From NCBI GenBank assembly GCA_026874595.1, contig CM049318.1:49442750-49506749 (forward strand): a DNA stretch of 64,000 nt, given 5' to 3'. The translations under genes were made by a program, and so were the position numbers. The DNA is from Sipunculus nudus. Taxonomy: Eukaryota; Annelida; Sipuncula; Golfingiida; Sipunculidae. The notes under the pieces are model-generated. The model worked only from the letters and a program-made list of their open reading frames with translations, made no database searches and was not told the DNA's origin. Below are positions 1 to 13,984 of the stretch, piece after piece (the first letter of the stretch is position 1; every line of letters begins with the position of its first letter).

Positions 1-286
1 CCCATGTTTCGCAAAAATATCGGAACATATCGATATATGAAAACGATATTCGATACGCAATATATGGATTAGTATATCGCACACTCCTAGTTTATATGCA
101 TTGGAGACTTCTGTATAATATCCAAGAGCGTTCTGTATAATTTCCATGTAATATGTCATATAAACCGATCTGTGTAAATTATGGTTCGTGCAATAAATTT
201 AAATAGTACTATCTTTTCTAGTTGGTATGCGTGTTTCGTCTCAGTGTTTATGTGCGTACAACTGCACATTTATACATGATTCTGGA
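1..286. other. No gene seen; start resembles an AT-rich GATATATCG repeat
   Basis: The first ~95 bases are rich in ATCGATAT-type words. Similar runs appear near 32885-33000, 34400-34495, 58600-58700 and 63600-63680, so this may be one dispersed family. Nothing else is recognised. Confidence 0.4.
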
Positions 287-1380
287 CCGGTGTAACAGGC
301 CAGATTATTCCTCCTGCCCAGTTTATACCCGGGTATAAAGCAGCCTAGGCTAGAATATACCCCGGGGTATATTCCGGCCTAGGCTATTTTATACCCCCCT
401 AGGCCAGATTATACCCCCACATGCAATCAGGTTTCACTGTTATTTAATGTATCAAAGTTGATATAATAACAAATTTTAATGTTATCCATAAAATGATATA
501 ACCGATCTGGTGGATAAACACCTGTACTCTCATGCATTTTCAATCACAAACACACACCCAAGGGTCACACACATATATATGTAATTGAATAGAAGCCTCG
601 TTATTTTAAATATTTTTTGTATTTAATGATACTATAAACGAACTGATTTAAAATGTTTCCTTGCACATGGAATAATGACAGCAGACTGAGAGGATAATTC
701 TCTATAATTATAATCTTCTTAAATTTATATGTATATGTATGTAGATATATGTTTTGATGCAATGTTTAATACCATAATGTATTATTCAGATTACCAATCT
801 CAGGAAGCCCCCCCCCCCCCCGCCCAACCCCACGATCCACCTCAGGGACACCCCCCCCCCCCACCCCACCCCCACCCCAAGGAAACCATCTCACAGAAAC
901 CACGATCTCCTATAGAGAAACTCAAGCCTCAGAGAAGCCCCAAACAATCATTATAATTATTACTTGCATGCATGAGAACATGCAGGCATAATGAAGTTAT
1001 TTAGGTTCATATACAAGACAAAACTTATAAGTATACATACTAACATAAATGCCGCAAATAGAATTAATCGCTCATAACACGAAAACTGAGTTTTAGCTAT
1101 ATCGTTAAAAAATAGTTCTTATTTTATCAGACACAATGACTAAGTCCATTTAAATTAACTATTGTGTTAAGCACAGCTGTTTTTATTGATATATATAAAA
1201 GATATGAGAAGCAATAAGGGGGTATAATTCAGCCCAGAGGGGTATAAAATAGACTGGGCTAGATTATACCCCGGGGTATAAAATAGCCTAGCCCGTTTTA
1301 TACCCGGGGTATATTCTGGCCTAGGCCAGTTTATACCCGGGTATAGAATAAGGGGGGTTTATTCTGGCCTATTACACCGG
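287..1380. mobile_element. Foldback element with long terminal inverted repeats built from short palindromes
   Basis: The left end CCGGTGTAACAGGCCAGA is mirrored at the right end, where the reverse complement reads CCGGTGTAATAGGCCAGA. Arms are roughly 130 bases (287-416) and 165 bases (1216-1380). Each arm holds palindromes TATACCCGGGTATA or TATACCCCGGGGTATA (324-337, 356-371, 1265-1280, 1332-1345) and CCTAGG words. The middle has C-rich runs and no transposase. No clear target-site duplication flanks it. It looks like a non-autonomous DNA element. Confidence 0.75.
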
Positions 1381-2830
1381 GTTGAGTGCACGCGAGTATG
1401 AAAGTGGGACCAGTCGCACTGGCTTGGCAAGTCGACCGTAGCGCCATAGCGCATTATAAATTTACATATAAAACACATACAACTAATGCGTGGTGGGCCA
1501 CTTGCCCGCCATAGCCTCTTTGCAGTAAAGTAATAACATGTTATTTATACACCAACCACATACTTGTGATGTTGCTTTAGATTCACACCACATTACACCA
1601 CAAAGAACAAATAAGGCAAATGCCGGCGAATAATAAACTTGAGTAGTTTCTCACGCATCATTAGACAGTGTGGCAGTTAGCAGAGACTAAATGTGAAACG
1701 GAGTCAGTACGTTAGGACAAACTGGTCAGCGTGTGCCGTATCTAGGACAAAATGATCAATTGTTTATGACTTGCTCATTTTTACTTTACGATTCTTTATA
1801 TCCAATAAAGTCCAATATTTATCTTTTTTTTTTATTTCTATTCACAACGGGTATTCTACTTTATGAGCCTTTTGTGTACTGAAATTAGAGGTTTATGTAT
1901 TACTTCCAATTGTGGGGACATAAAAGCATAAACATTATTTTCGCTCCCCCCCCCCCCGCTCCCCATTTTCCGTAAACATATTCTTTCCTTCAGAGATAGG
2001 GGTGTTTTTAATAATTGCCAACATTGAACTTTTATATATGGAGTTAGCTCTGTTTTTCTTATTTAGTTACAGTATGTTTGAACGGGGACTTTATGTCATA
2101 GCAAGGCTATAACATTTTAATTTTCGTCATACTAACTCAAACCAGTTCTGTGCAAAATCCAATAAATGTAACATTCTTGACATCATTCTAAATATACCTA
2201 AAGTTGTCTTCCATTTAAATTAGACTCCATCAAGTTTACGTCATTTTAAACCCTTTAATTGAGTCTGTCTAGTTATATATGTTTCAATTAATTTTCCCTT
2301 TTTTATTGTTTAAATTTTTATTTAAACTTAGTAAAAACTAAAAAGAGTAGTATCATAAAATTATTTATTATATATTTTAAGTAAGAACGAACCAATGGCT
2401 TAAGCTTAAATTATATTCTTTTCTCTCATTTAAAACATGATATTAAACAAATGGTTGAAACTTTATTATCTTTCTTTTAATTCTTTATTTCAGCAATTTT
2501 TAAATAGAAAAATAGACACAAATAATTGCTTGAAATATATTATACAGAACACATATATTATTATTTAATAATTATATCAATATATAAGTAAAAACCACTT
2601 TTTGATTTTTTTAAATGTAAATTATTGGTTTCACCAGGGACACTTCTTTGTATATATATGTACGTGGAATTGGACTTTCTTGGAACAGTCATGTGGGGGG
2701 AGGGTGGAACAGAATCGATAGGGGTAACGGGCCATTTTTAGAACCACACTATAGTTACTAAAGAAAGTTAACGGAGCACTTCAAGATACCACAAACAGTA
2801 TTTTGGTATTAATCATGATGGCGAAATTAA
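1381..2830. other. No gene seen
   Basis: AT-rich sequence with a short C run at about 1946-1958. No coding segment with splice support was recognised on either strand. Confidence 0.5.
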
Positions 2831-2831
2831 G

Positions 2832-2945
2832 GCACACTCCGCAGAATCGGACTCCCAAAGAACGAGTCTGCGGATAAGGGTTTTGGGGGTCAAAATCTGC
2901 CACCCACAATGCAACGGGGCTTCTAAATACACCGGTGGCGTATGT
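2832..2945. repeat. Dispersed repeat, copy 1
   Basis: The words GCAGAATCGGACT, CAAAATGCAmCGGGGCTTCT-type core and TGGCG recur in the same order at 22095-22193 inside intron 1 of the vWA gene. The copies are diverged. It is not a recognised family. Confidence 0.6.
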
Positions 2946-3715
2946 ATAAACAAATTTTACAATTGAAGTCTGCTTTAAATATATATAGTACAGCATCCTG
3001 AGATGCAGTCAAGACATTTTACCTTTCATCAGCAGGTCAAAAGCTTACATAATTAATCCTATCAAAGGCTTTTATTACATCGACGTAACAACAATATATA
3101 TTTGAAACTCGCTCAGTATAATTATATGATATTTACTTGAACATGGCAGTACATATACTTATAGAATTATTTTCTTTTAATGCAAATTGAAGCTAAGAAG
3201 TCTGATGTGTCATCTTATACTTCTGAAGCATTATTTCAAACAATTTGAATACTGGATCATATAAACTCTAGCCATGTAGTTGGAAGAAAGAGTTGTAGTA
3301 GTTAAACACTATATGGAAAATGGCAACATTTTATCATCACATTAAGACTATGAGGCAATTGTAATTTATCTGCTTTTACCCAATGTTTATCAGTTTTGAC
3401 AGGTTTATTGCTTGCCGGAAATCTTCGATTTCGGCAAGCATGTTCGTCAGTTGCGTATGTTTTGCGTGTTTGTTTGTCACGACTCTCCAGGCCACACTTT
3501 TGCATCAATCAACTTGAAACTTACAGGCTTGATTGACAAACCGATTTCTAGGTGCCCTATTGTTTTTGGTCAACATTGCTCCAAGGTCAAGGGTCAAGGT
3601 CACGACAGGTATGGTTAACGGTTTTTGCACATTAACTTCGCCATAAATAGGCTTATCCACTTCTGCAATAGCTCATTTTTTTGGCCTTTCTTTTGACATG
3701 TAGTTTACTTAAATT

Positions 3716-5062
3716 TTCCGTTACCATGGTTACATTTTTAGGGAAAAAATCATGGAAATTGGAAATAACACGACCATTTTTTGTAACTTTGTCAATTTTT
3801 AAGCTACAGACGTCTGGTTTTGGTCATTATGTACCTTATAGGCAGCTTGACATGATAAAACTGAAAGTCTCGCCAAATCTCGCACCATTTCTCGTCAAAC
3901 GAGAGTCTTCGAGATTTCATTAAATATGACCTACAGGTTGCATTTTTTTAACAATGGCTTTGAAATTGATATATTTTGTGTTATTTATAAATATCTCGAA
4001 ATCAGTTTTTCATTTTTTGGAAATATCCACCAGGGGGCGTGGTATCTGAAACACTGTAACATATCATTTTTCTGCAATATCTAAAATAATTTTAAACATG
4101 GCACAATTTTTATCGTTGTATCTTAAACTAGGAACATTGGCTTATTCCTCCGCACATGTAGCTTTGTGTTGCCGTTACCATGGTTACCAAATTTGTGGGT
4201 TAAACTTGACGATCTGAAAATATGCAGTCTAGTTTTTTGCACAAGGCTGCTTCCCCTTGGTTCTAAGTCATTCAGTTGCAGGTCTCGTCAAATTTCGCTC
4301 GGTTTATCGTCAAACGAGAAAAAACGAGATTTCACGGAAATGCTTATAACTCGGCGACTTTTACAGCTACACAGGTCTAGTTTTCGGCATTTCATAACAT
4401 ATGACCAGCTTGACACGCCAGAAAAGAAATCAGGCCAAATCTCGCACCATATCTCGTCAAGCGAGAAAAAAACGAGATATCATGGAAATGCTTATAACTA
4501 GGCGACTTTTACAGCTACTCAGGTCTAGTTTTTGGCATTTGGTAACATTTGGCCAACTTAACATAGTAAAACTGCGATACTTGGTGAAATCTCGCACTAT
4601 ATCTGGTCAAATGTGGAAAAACGAGATTTCACAGAAATGCATATAAGTCGGCGACTTTCACGGCTAGACAGGTCTAGTTTTTGGCATTCATTAACATTTG
4701 GACGGCTTGACATGACAAACCTGCTCGTCTTGCCAAATCTCGTACTATATCTCGTCAAGCGAGAAAAAAACATGATTTCATGTAAATGCTGATAACACGG
4801 CGACTTTTGCAGCTAGACAGGTCTAGTTTCCGGCATTTTGTAATATTTGACAAACCTGACATGACAAAACTGGAAATCTCGCCAAAGCCCGCACCATTTC
4901 CCGTCAAACGAGAAAACACGAGATTTCATGCAAATGCTTATAACTCAGCGGCTTTTATAGCTAGACAGGTTTAGTTTTCGGCATTTCATATCATTTGGCC
5001 AGCTTGACATGACAAACCTGAAAACGTCTCACTGCTTCTTGTCAAACGAGATTAACGGGATT
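3716..5062. repeat. Diverged tandem repeat of about 150 bases
   Basis: Units share the order: AAATCTCGCACCAT, TCTCGTCAAACGAGAAAA, ACGAGATTTCATG, AAATGCTTATAACTCGGCGA, CAGGTCTAGTTTT, GGCATTT, GACATGACAAA. The CTCGT/ACGAG motif recurs near 3890, 4310, 4455, 4605, 4755, 4905 and 5040. Two earlier, more diverged units start with GCCGTTACCATGGTTAC-like words (3717 and 4170). Open frames here come from the repeat and are not supported as genes. Confidence 0.75.
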
Positions 5063-8000
5063 TCATGAAAAATTTTGAACTTGGTCCCTTTTACACTAGA
5101 AAGATATGCAGCTGTTAAAGGTCAGCATGCATAAATAAACATATTATCCGTTTCTGCTGCCCCCCACAATGTTGCTCATTCATATGACTGTTTCTACATG
5201 CACTCTCTGTCTATCTGTCTCTATCATTTCCATTTCCGGCAAGCGCGTGACCTCTGGTAATCTTGTTAATATATTTCTCAATATCATCGTGCCACATTAT
5301 AGCAACACCGCCATGAAGTCTATACCTATTAGAATATCAATGTGTGCATCTATACCCAATATGTGTGTAAAACGATAATCTCTACGAAATCTGCTTAATA
5401 TGCCTGTTTGCGTTTCCAATAGCCGTTGTTTTTTTTTTTGCAATAAAGCTATTTGTAGGTATAGATTATTTTCTGAAAGTTGATCGCTTAAGTGTGCTCT
5501 ATTCAATTCTCGGGGGGGGGGGGGGGGGGGCTGTAGAGGTCTTCCTGTTGCCACCGATTAGTATGATTTGTCTCTACAAAAATGTTCTTGATGAACTGTA
5601 CCCTGCACTGCTGACAGACTATCTGTGTTGACTTCTGAGTCCATGAAATACTGAGTACAACTCTAAATCCTCTGAATTAAACTTTGGAAGTTTTCAATAT
5701 TTACAGCCGCAAATACGGGGACTTTGTTCCTTTTAATCTAATTTATCTAAGTCCCCGAAGGCCGTTAAAGATATCTGCTGCTACAGCTTCACATGCATAG
5801 CTAATTATAGTTTCTTCTGTGACGAGGATATATCGCCACATTTGTCGCTCGATATATTCTTTGCCTCTGCTATAGTTTCACTGTAAAATGTCAAACCAAA
5901 GTTTTTTTTTAAATATTTTTCATCTGTGCGTCTATATTGGTAACATCGTATATATGCTAATAGTTCATTGCATACGAGTGTTTGGTTCTCATATTCTTTG
6001 CCTTCACAACCTTGTGTTTTGCTCCCTGACAATTTTTTTTATTTAACCCTTTTGCCATAGCGTTTAGGCCACTTTACCGCAGCACAGGCACCACATTACA
6101 TGTCATCGTCAATTCTTGTTGCCACACAGGCGCTCTGTTCAGTACACATCCGAGGAATTGTATATGGTCCCTCCAACTGGGAGAGTCCTTGTCAGAATGA
6201 AGCTTAGCAGGTTAGGGGCCGTCTACACTTGGTAGCTCAGCTGCATTCGGTTCATTTGTGGGCTCAGGTGAAACCCATTCATGCATGACTTGTATTAATG
6301 ATAGTGTAGTACACAACCATAAACCGGGCTATTTTAGGATCACATGTTTTAACACTTGCCGTCTGTCAAGTGGGACTAATTATCTTCTTCTTTAGATACT
6401 TTTATTACCAACTTCAGCAGGGAACCTGTCCAATTTAATCTTCAGCAAAGAGCCCAGGAACACATGCAACCCTTTTTAATCATTTCAATTTAATACTTGA
6501 ATATTTTGTAAGCATATAAAATGCGAAATGTAAGCATAAAATGTTTCCTTGAAATGTAACAAATTGAAGGTTTGACAGTCCCACAGTGCCTAGCAGTAAG
6601 AGGTTCGTATTGAGTAGAAAGTAAGGAACTGCACGAGTCACACCAACATCATTCTTATCCTTGTTATCCTTCAAGTATCCATCCATCATCGGATGTCCGT
6701 AATTACACTAAACCTGAAATAACCAGGTCTAATTGAGAAACAATTATGACAGCAACGGAAATGCCTGAGAAGGTTTGCGCGGAATGAATCGCTCAGCGTT
6801 TGATAATGGATGTGAATATATCACGAAGATACTCCTAGGATAGTAAAGAGTCAAGGCCATCCGCGGCGAGAGTTTGCTAGCGATCAGACCCGTACCATCA
6901 AGTAGCAGGGCGGAATCCCCCTACGGCCAAGAAGGCAAATAAAAGAAGGATTGTACCGTTTCTCTTTGGGTAGAATGATTGACTAAATTGGAGAAATTGT
7001 ACACGTCAAAGCCACCAATGCAGTCATATTTTATCGTTTCACTGTATTGCTTGAAAAGGAAATGATAAAAATCATATCGTGACATACAAAGGACGAACTT
7101 TCTTAATTTTCCATAATCAAGTGCGGTAAAATTCAATTTATTACATCATCATTTCGCCCCAACAGGGACTAAAATTTACTCGGGGACGAAATTTACTCAC
7201 TCTCATCTGAACAAACCATACGTGGAAGTTTCTCTTAGATAAAACAAAATTAAAAAAGAGGAGAAAAAATACATTTTTAAAAATGTTCTGGACCTCCCGT
7301 GTAACAAATTAGTAATAATTTATCATATCTTTGGTCTTCAGTGTCCTGAACATTAATTAAAAAATGCGTGATGTTTAGGCTAAGTATTTTGATATTAAAT
7401 GCTTTTATTTACTCACTATTGTGATATAATTACATTTTTGAAAATAGATTATTATGGTTCAATTGGAGAGCACTGGTGGATGATCATCTTTCACACAAAT
7501 AAAGCGGAAAACAAGAGACAACATAATAATATACACGCAAGTACAACGAGCATGCATACATGATATAGAGTAAACAGGATACACCCACTAGAAGTGACCG
7601 TTTTTCTGGACACTGCGTAATTTCATGCCTCGTTTAACATTATTGTACGGCGATCAAAGATACAAAGGTAGATACAAAGATACGCCATGATCATACATCG
7701 CTGTTATGTAGAGTCCCTGCGCCTCTCCGCGGGCGTCAAACAGAATCAAACGAGTCTTAATTAATACTTTCGACTCTGCCTGGTTTCCACTTGGGCAGCT
7801 ATAGAAGTTTGATGTAATGCTGATGGATTGAATTTCAGACAATCGCCAAACTATTAGAAGTAGAGACACAAACACACATGTTTACATTCACGTGTGGGTT
7901 TAACGCACTGGACCATGTAAAAATAAAGATGCACCGATGTTATTTTGGTCAGGCAAGTTACAATTATGTTGACATTAAATAGTTTCCAAGTCGTTAACAA

Positions 8001-9075
8001 TTGTTTTAGAATTCCAAATTGTCAGATATTTTGCATATCATCGGTGAAAAGAACTTATCAATTGCCCATGACTGCATAACGTTGACGTCATCATTCGCAT
8101 GAATCTGAGAAATGCAATTCATAATAAGATTTGTAGCATCACGGGAAAATATCACGAGAAAACAAGGCACAAATCTACATGAAAAAACGGTGTTCAATAT
8201 GATTTCTACATGCCTGTGGTGTAAACTAGTAACTAGGTGTTGGTTTTGTAATTACGCACGCGGCATACATTAGTGAGTACATGATTATAAATGCTCTAGA
8301 TATTATGAAATAAAAACTCTCCTTGTTTACATTATGAACATGATTAAACGCGCGCTTTCTAACCTATGGTAGTATGTATTGTATGTGTGTCAGTTAGACA
8401 CTGCGTGGATCCATTAAAGTATAAATGTACAGGTGCTGATCTAGGACTTAGGTAAAGGAGGGGTCCAACCAAGAAAGACTTATGAGAAACTTTGTTAACT
8501 ATTGCAGGAACCCCGACCATTAAATACCCTTGAAACACAACTATTATATTCGTAACTATTTTAATGGTTGTCATGTCAGTCATACTGTGTATCTTAATGT
8601 TTACCAATTTGTCTGTTTTCTCTCAGAGTTTGTGATACTTCAAAATTATACGGACTTAAGTCATGCAGGCTTTATGAAAAGAAAGACTTTGTCAGTTTTT
8701 AATTTTCGCCGAGTTTTGGAGGCGTTTAATGTTTTTTTTAGTTGATTGTACATCTGGCTCCATGGAGAATTGCTGGTGGTGATGACAACTATTAGAGTAT
8801 AAAACTTGAGTGTCTCAGAATATCAGGAATTGTCTTAATAAATCCTTTACTGGCGAGATATGCGCGCTATAATTTAGCAGAATAACTATATCAATAATGA
8901 TAACTGTCGTTAGTAGAAGCAGCTGATATGGCGTCATGCTTTGTGGACTGGTAAGTATATGATGATCTTTTGGAATATTATAAGCTCTGGACATGTAAAA
9001 AGCAAGAAATACGATCACCCATGCAAAGGTTTGAGTAATCATGTCGTTTGTCATCTACACCATCGCCATCATCAT
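5063..9075. other. No gene seen
   Basis: About 4 kb with only short open frames. A G run lies at 5512-5531. No splice-bounded coding exon or known domain was recognised. Confidence 0.5.
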
Positions 9076-9123
9076 TATAATTACAATTAATCGAACCACC
9101 ACCACCATCCTCATAATCATCTT

Positions 9124-9157
<34 letters not shown>

Positions 9158-9200
9158 TATAGCACAACTGTCACTACCATGCCCCCCCCCCCCCCCCCGA
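9076..9200. repeat. (ATC)n microsatellite and C run
   Basis: A run of ATC/ATT triplets (clearest at about 9121-9160), followed by a C tract at 9181-9198. A weaker GATGAT tract continues near 9265-9330. Confidence 0.85.
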
Positions 9201-10993
9201 AAAAAACTGTAAAATTACATTAAAAGCGACCATCATACGACATCCAAAACTACCACTACCAAGACGATGATGATGATGCATAAAACTTCCATTATTTGAT
9301 GATTATGATGATGGTGGTGATAGTGGTGATAATACTGCATGATCCTTTGAAGTGACAGCTTTATAAAGAAAAGTGTTTAGTGTCATGTGCATTGAATCGT
9401 GAGACGAGGTAGAGAGAGGGCGGGAGGCGTACTCGAAGATTTGACGCGTTACTAAGACAAACTCGTTTCCTCTGCTATCAGGGTCAGGGGTGGTCACGGT
9501 AGAATGTCTCATAAAGCCGATGTTTTCTTTGTGGAGATGTTTGTCCTTTTTTTGAAGGCATCTCTGGATCGACATGCAACATGAAGCGTATCACACCGGC
9601 CTCATTCTCATTTTTGTCCCGTCCTATTCTCTCATGTCCCAAGTGTTTCAAGCTGTCATAACCACTGTTCCCTTGGTCTTCGTCTGATCAGGACGCCAAG
9701 GGCTGGCTTGGGTTAAGTTGGGCGGGAGCAGCTAGGTCGATCTACCGGTGAGTAATAAACGATTCTCTCAAAAATGCGCTTAAATAAGTACATTCTGGAA
9801 ATACATGGATCTGCATCTTATCCATGTACCTTATTTATAAAGTTAAGAAAATTACAATTTTAATGTAATAATGTATTAATAGATTTTGGTGTATTAAAAT
9901 AAATGTTATCATAAATTTCAGTTACGAACATTGATTTTAAATTTGCATCACCTAACTCCCTGTTGCAAAATATCATAAATTTAAACGGAAATTTGACAGT
10001 TATTAAAACTATACTCACTAGTTATTAAGAATTATTGCAAGAAGAAGTGCGCGTTGAATGTAACTGGCATTAATGAACTGACTGAGCTAGCACTGACGAA
10101 CTGACTGAAAAGTTTCTTTTATCTGTCTTAAACGTACTACGTTGAATTTCAAGATGTTCTTTTTTTTCAAATTCTACGTATTACCTAAGACCAGTACATG
10201 TACTCTTGTACCCAGCGACACGTTTTTTTAAACTTGTGTGTAAAATCTCATAATACAGTTAGTGAGAGGTGGGGATTTTAAAAATAAAATTCAAAGTGTC
10301 TAATAGAGATTATGATATCCTCCGATATCCACAACATCCAAAACGGTACAGTTGTTCTTTGTAATATATTCTAATAGTCAGTATTTAAATTATTTCAGTT
10401 CAGTATCCTTTAACTAATGTACTTAGCCATATTTGGAAAAAAAAATAGAAATTGGTTGTTATCTTTTGTTCGGGAGGATTTTTCATTCGCGATAATCGTG
10501 AAAGAAAAAAATATCGGGATAATGACACCTCCGTGAATAAGAGGCTTCATCTTCACCGCATGACAATTTTATGTATATTTCCCGCTCGACAACGCATGTA
10601 ATTTCAAACTTAAAAAGGCAAAAGATTTATATTATTAAAAATATCATATTCTATTTTAACTTTAAATCAAACACAAAAATATTGTTATAGATTTATTAGA
10701 TCCTTCATATTATCTGACCATAGGGACAAGAAATTCTACTAGCTCTCGTGAATCCGCGATAAATTGTAAGATAAAGCTTGCATATAAAATAATAAATGTG
10801 ACATTGGGTATACTGTGTGTAGGTGACCGCATGGTAGGATCGAGAAAATAGAACCCGTAAAATAATGAAAAAAGTGATTTCGCAAAAATTAGTCTTCCGA
10901 AAATGAAGCCAACAGCACAAACACAGACACTCTCACACCCTCACACACACACACACACACACACATTTCAACTATATATACTAACATATCACT
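9201..10993. other. No gene seen; (CA)n near the end
   Basis: AT-rich, short open frames only. A (CA)n microsatellite lies at 10941-10964. Confidence 0.5.
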
Positions 10994-11175
10994 AGGCTGC
11001 GTCTTGCAGAATTACTTTAGAGCTCTGGTTATATATCATAGGGTATTCTAGTAGTTGTGTTTTGCAGAATACTACACAGCTCTGGTTCCATACTTATGAG
11101 CACTCTAGCAGTTGTGTCTTCAAGAATAACCATAAAGCTGTAGTTCCATACCAAAGAGCACTCTAAGAGTTCTTT
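10994..11175. repeat. Tandem repeat of 57-58 bases, about three copies
   Basis: Units begin near 10994, 11051, 11108 and 11166 with a GTTGTGT-TTGCAGAATA type sequence and end GAGCACTCTA. The fourth unit is partial. Confidence 0.75.
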
Positions 11176-11191
11176 CTTGCAAACAAACACA

Positions 11192-11193
<2 letters not shown>

Positions 11194-11243
<50 letters not shown>
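11194..11243. repeat. (TA)n microsatellite
   Basis: About 25 perfect TA dinucleotides. Confidence 0.95.
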
Positions 11244-11245
<2 letters not shown>

Positions 11246-12345
11246 AATATTAGAGGCTTATACAAACACAACACGTTTCAGATTAACATGTGGTTAGTTT
11301 CGAATATTCGTCAGCAGCCACGGCTAAGAATGACGTCAAACCAGATATATTTATATACCTTATATTTTTGGCTTATTCAAAAGCTACACATTGTTAAGAT
11401 TTATATGTGGTTAGTTTTTAATGTTCGTCAGTTGTTCTTTCTCGAACCTAACATGCCTTAGAATTACGTCAAACCAGAACAAACAGATACATTGTACTTT
11501 ATGATGTACACTGTTTACATGTCTGACTCCATACCGAAGGTGTATTAGACTGGACAGTTATTTAAGGCATTCGTCTGCGTAGGTGTGTATTCTGACATAT
11601 TTTGAATACGTGTTTAGTTTGATGAGTGAACTCATGCAGCATGCGTTTATAAATTATATTATAAGCCTTTTACCAACATAAATGGGTCCGCGAGATGAAG
11701 CGGAGTTTTTTGTCTGATGGGGGAATCAAAGCTATTGAAAATCTGTTTATTTCAAAATTATCAATACTTATTTTTACGCATTTACACCAACCATAATGCT
11801 AACCTGATAATATGGGTTGTCTCCCATCCCTATTTAATTAATCTAGCATCCAGTTATTATACTACTTTTCTTCAATACATTTGAACATGTAGAATAGGGA
11901 TGTTTTAAATTATTTTACGGTTAGTACCATGTTCTATAGAACACAATGTCAGTAATTTCAAGAGAAATTAAGCATCCGACAGTGCAAGATATGATTAAAA
12001 CCATTAAGCTTTTGATTAAATTGTTGCTTTCTTGGCGAAGAAAACATGCGAGACTAAAAAATTACCGTTTTATTAACAGTAGCTGCGAGCACGTCTCAGT
12101 CAGTGCAGACGTCGAATATGGTCTGTATTTATACCCTAGTGTGACGTCACACGGACGTTCCAGGGGCAAGGGACCGAGAATAAAAATCATGCATAAAAGC
12201 AAATTAAACATCAGAATGTCCTTATATATATGTTCGTACCAAGGTACATACAAATGGTGATATTAAAAACAAGAAAGAAGTGCTTTTACCGCAATAGAAA
12301 ATAACTTAAATGTAATTGTGACACAAAGAACCAATACCTATATAG
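11244..12345. other. No gene seen
   Basis: Short open frames only. A pair of similar segments (near 11280-11330 and 11405-11460, both with TATGTGGTTAGTTT and TTCGTCAG words) suggests a diverged duplication. Confidence 0.5.
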
Positions 12346-12349
12346 TAGT

Positions 12350-12590
12350 ATCGCAGGGAGACAGATATTCTATGATTTCTAATGTATCATAGCAGGTGGA
12401 CAGATATTCTATGATTTCTAATGTATCTTCGCAGGAATACAGATATTCTATGATTTTTAATGTATCATCGCAGGTAGAAAGATAAACTATGATTTTAAAT
12501 GTACCATCGCAGGTAAACAGATAAACTATGATTTCTAATGTATCATCGCAGTAAGACAGATATTCTAATGTATTATCAGAGGAACATTCA
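12350..12590. repeat. 39-base minisatellite, about six copies
   Basis: Units begin ACAGATATTC at 12361, 12400 and 12439, then diverged copies near 12478, 12517 and 12556. Because 39 is a multiple of three, the minus strand stays open as a 13-residue repeat (DDTLEIIEYLS type) through about 105 codons. I found no splice or domain support for translation. Confidence 0.85.
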
Positions 12591-13980
12591 TCCAATTCTA
12601 TCTGACAGTTCCGACAAATTATTAATTCTTTAAGAAACTGAATGTCCTTATTCACACGTAACTTTACATTTCAAGTTATGCCTCTAATATTAGCTCAAAT
12701 AAATCCCGTACATTCTTATTGCGCTCTCAGTGCAATTAAAAAATTACGACAGAATTCTTCACATTTGACATATTTGCACCCATGTTTAAAACTATTTTTG
12801 CAGTTTACCAGCTAATGGTTCAAAGCTTCTGACCACTTTTAAAAATACCAACATATGTACCAAGACTGTTACACCGGAAAATTAGTTCCCCTAGCCTAGA
12901 ATGAAAAGACAGTAACATTATATTAGATTCCCATCTTAGAAAGACATATGTATGTAAAAAAATTGCCTTGTTTTTAACCCACATGATCAATACCCTTCTT
13001 GTCTCCATGTATAAAGGTTCCTGTAAAATCTTATTCAATTATTAATATGCAAGGTGAAGTTTTGTTGATGTGCTAATGCTTTCCTATCTGTGCTTTGACT
13101 GTGACTATTTCAGGGCTGTAAAGTTAGGCTAACAGATCAAAGCTTGAATATATCTGAGTATATGTAAATTAGCAAGTTATTGTTTGAATTAGCTGCCTCC
13201 AAGATCTGAATAACATGAACGTGAAGACTTTTTATAAAAATTACCTTAATGTGCACGGTGTTCTCCGGCAAACCTCGGCCTTGTACGGCGACCACAAATC
13301 AGTAGGACACAAGGCCTTTCTTGTTCGGTGTCACGTTTATTCAACAAGTCGGCGTGATTCATAACGTTCAGCATCTTATGTAACCATAAAGTGTATCTAT
13401 TGATTTCCTGTCCATTGTTAAACAATTACACATTGGCAAAAGCATACAAGATGACTTAACATTAGGTATCAGAGCTTGGCACGATTCATGTTATTAGACC
13501 GGCGAAATCGGCAAATAATGACATATATAACAGTGTTTTGTTAATAACAAGGGTTACCTAAAGCGAACCGTGAAGGACAGAGGATGTTTGCTATTAACTA
13601 ATGAAATGAAGTGTGACTTTATAAAAAACGAAAAACCATGTGAAAGAATCTCCTTCAGACATGGTTAAATACACCACCCATAGTATCAGCCCATTTGTCT
13701 TCAAATGATATAAGAGGGTGTCTGGGTATGTTACTGTTACTCATCTTGCCTTTGTGTCATATGACGAACCATTACGCAACAGGCCGTGGAAACCTTGGCC
13801 GCGGCGGATCCAGAGGGGGAAGGGGGTTCTGTAATAGTCCTCCTGCCCTTGTCTCCAATGTCCCGAATCCTCCCCTGCAATTTAGCAGGTGCACCTGAAT
13901 TTATCAAGTGGGGGGGGGGGGGGGGGGGTGCATTTTCAGATCTTGATCTCCAAAACTTGATCAATAATGTCTAACTCCAT
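12591..13980. other. No gene seen; fragment of a GGATCCAG repeat near 13805
   Basis: At 13801-13930 the words GCGGATCCAGAGGGGG and a long G run (13910-13928) resemble the MITE-like element at 40418. Otherwise nothing is recognised. Confidence 0.45.
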
Positions 13981-13984
13981 AACG

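Noticed and set aside
3681..4974. Several open frames of 60-110 codons in the ~150-base tandem repeats
   Set aside because: They follow the repeat units, restart in each unit and have no domain or splice support.
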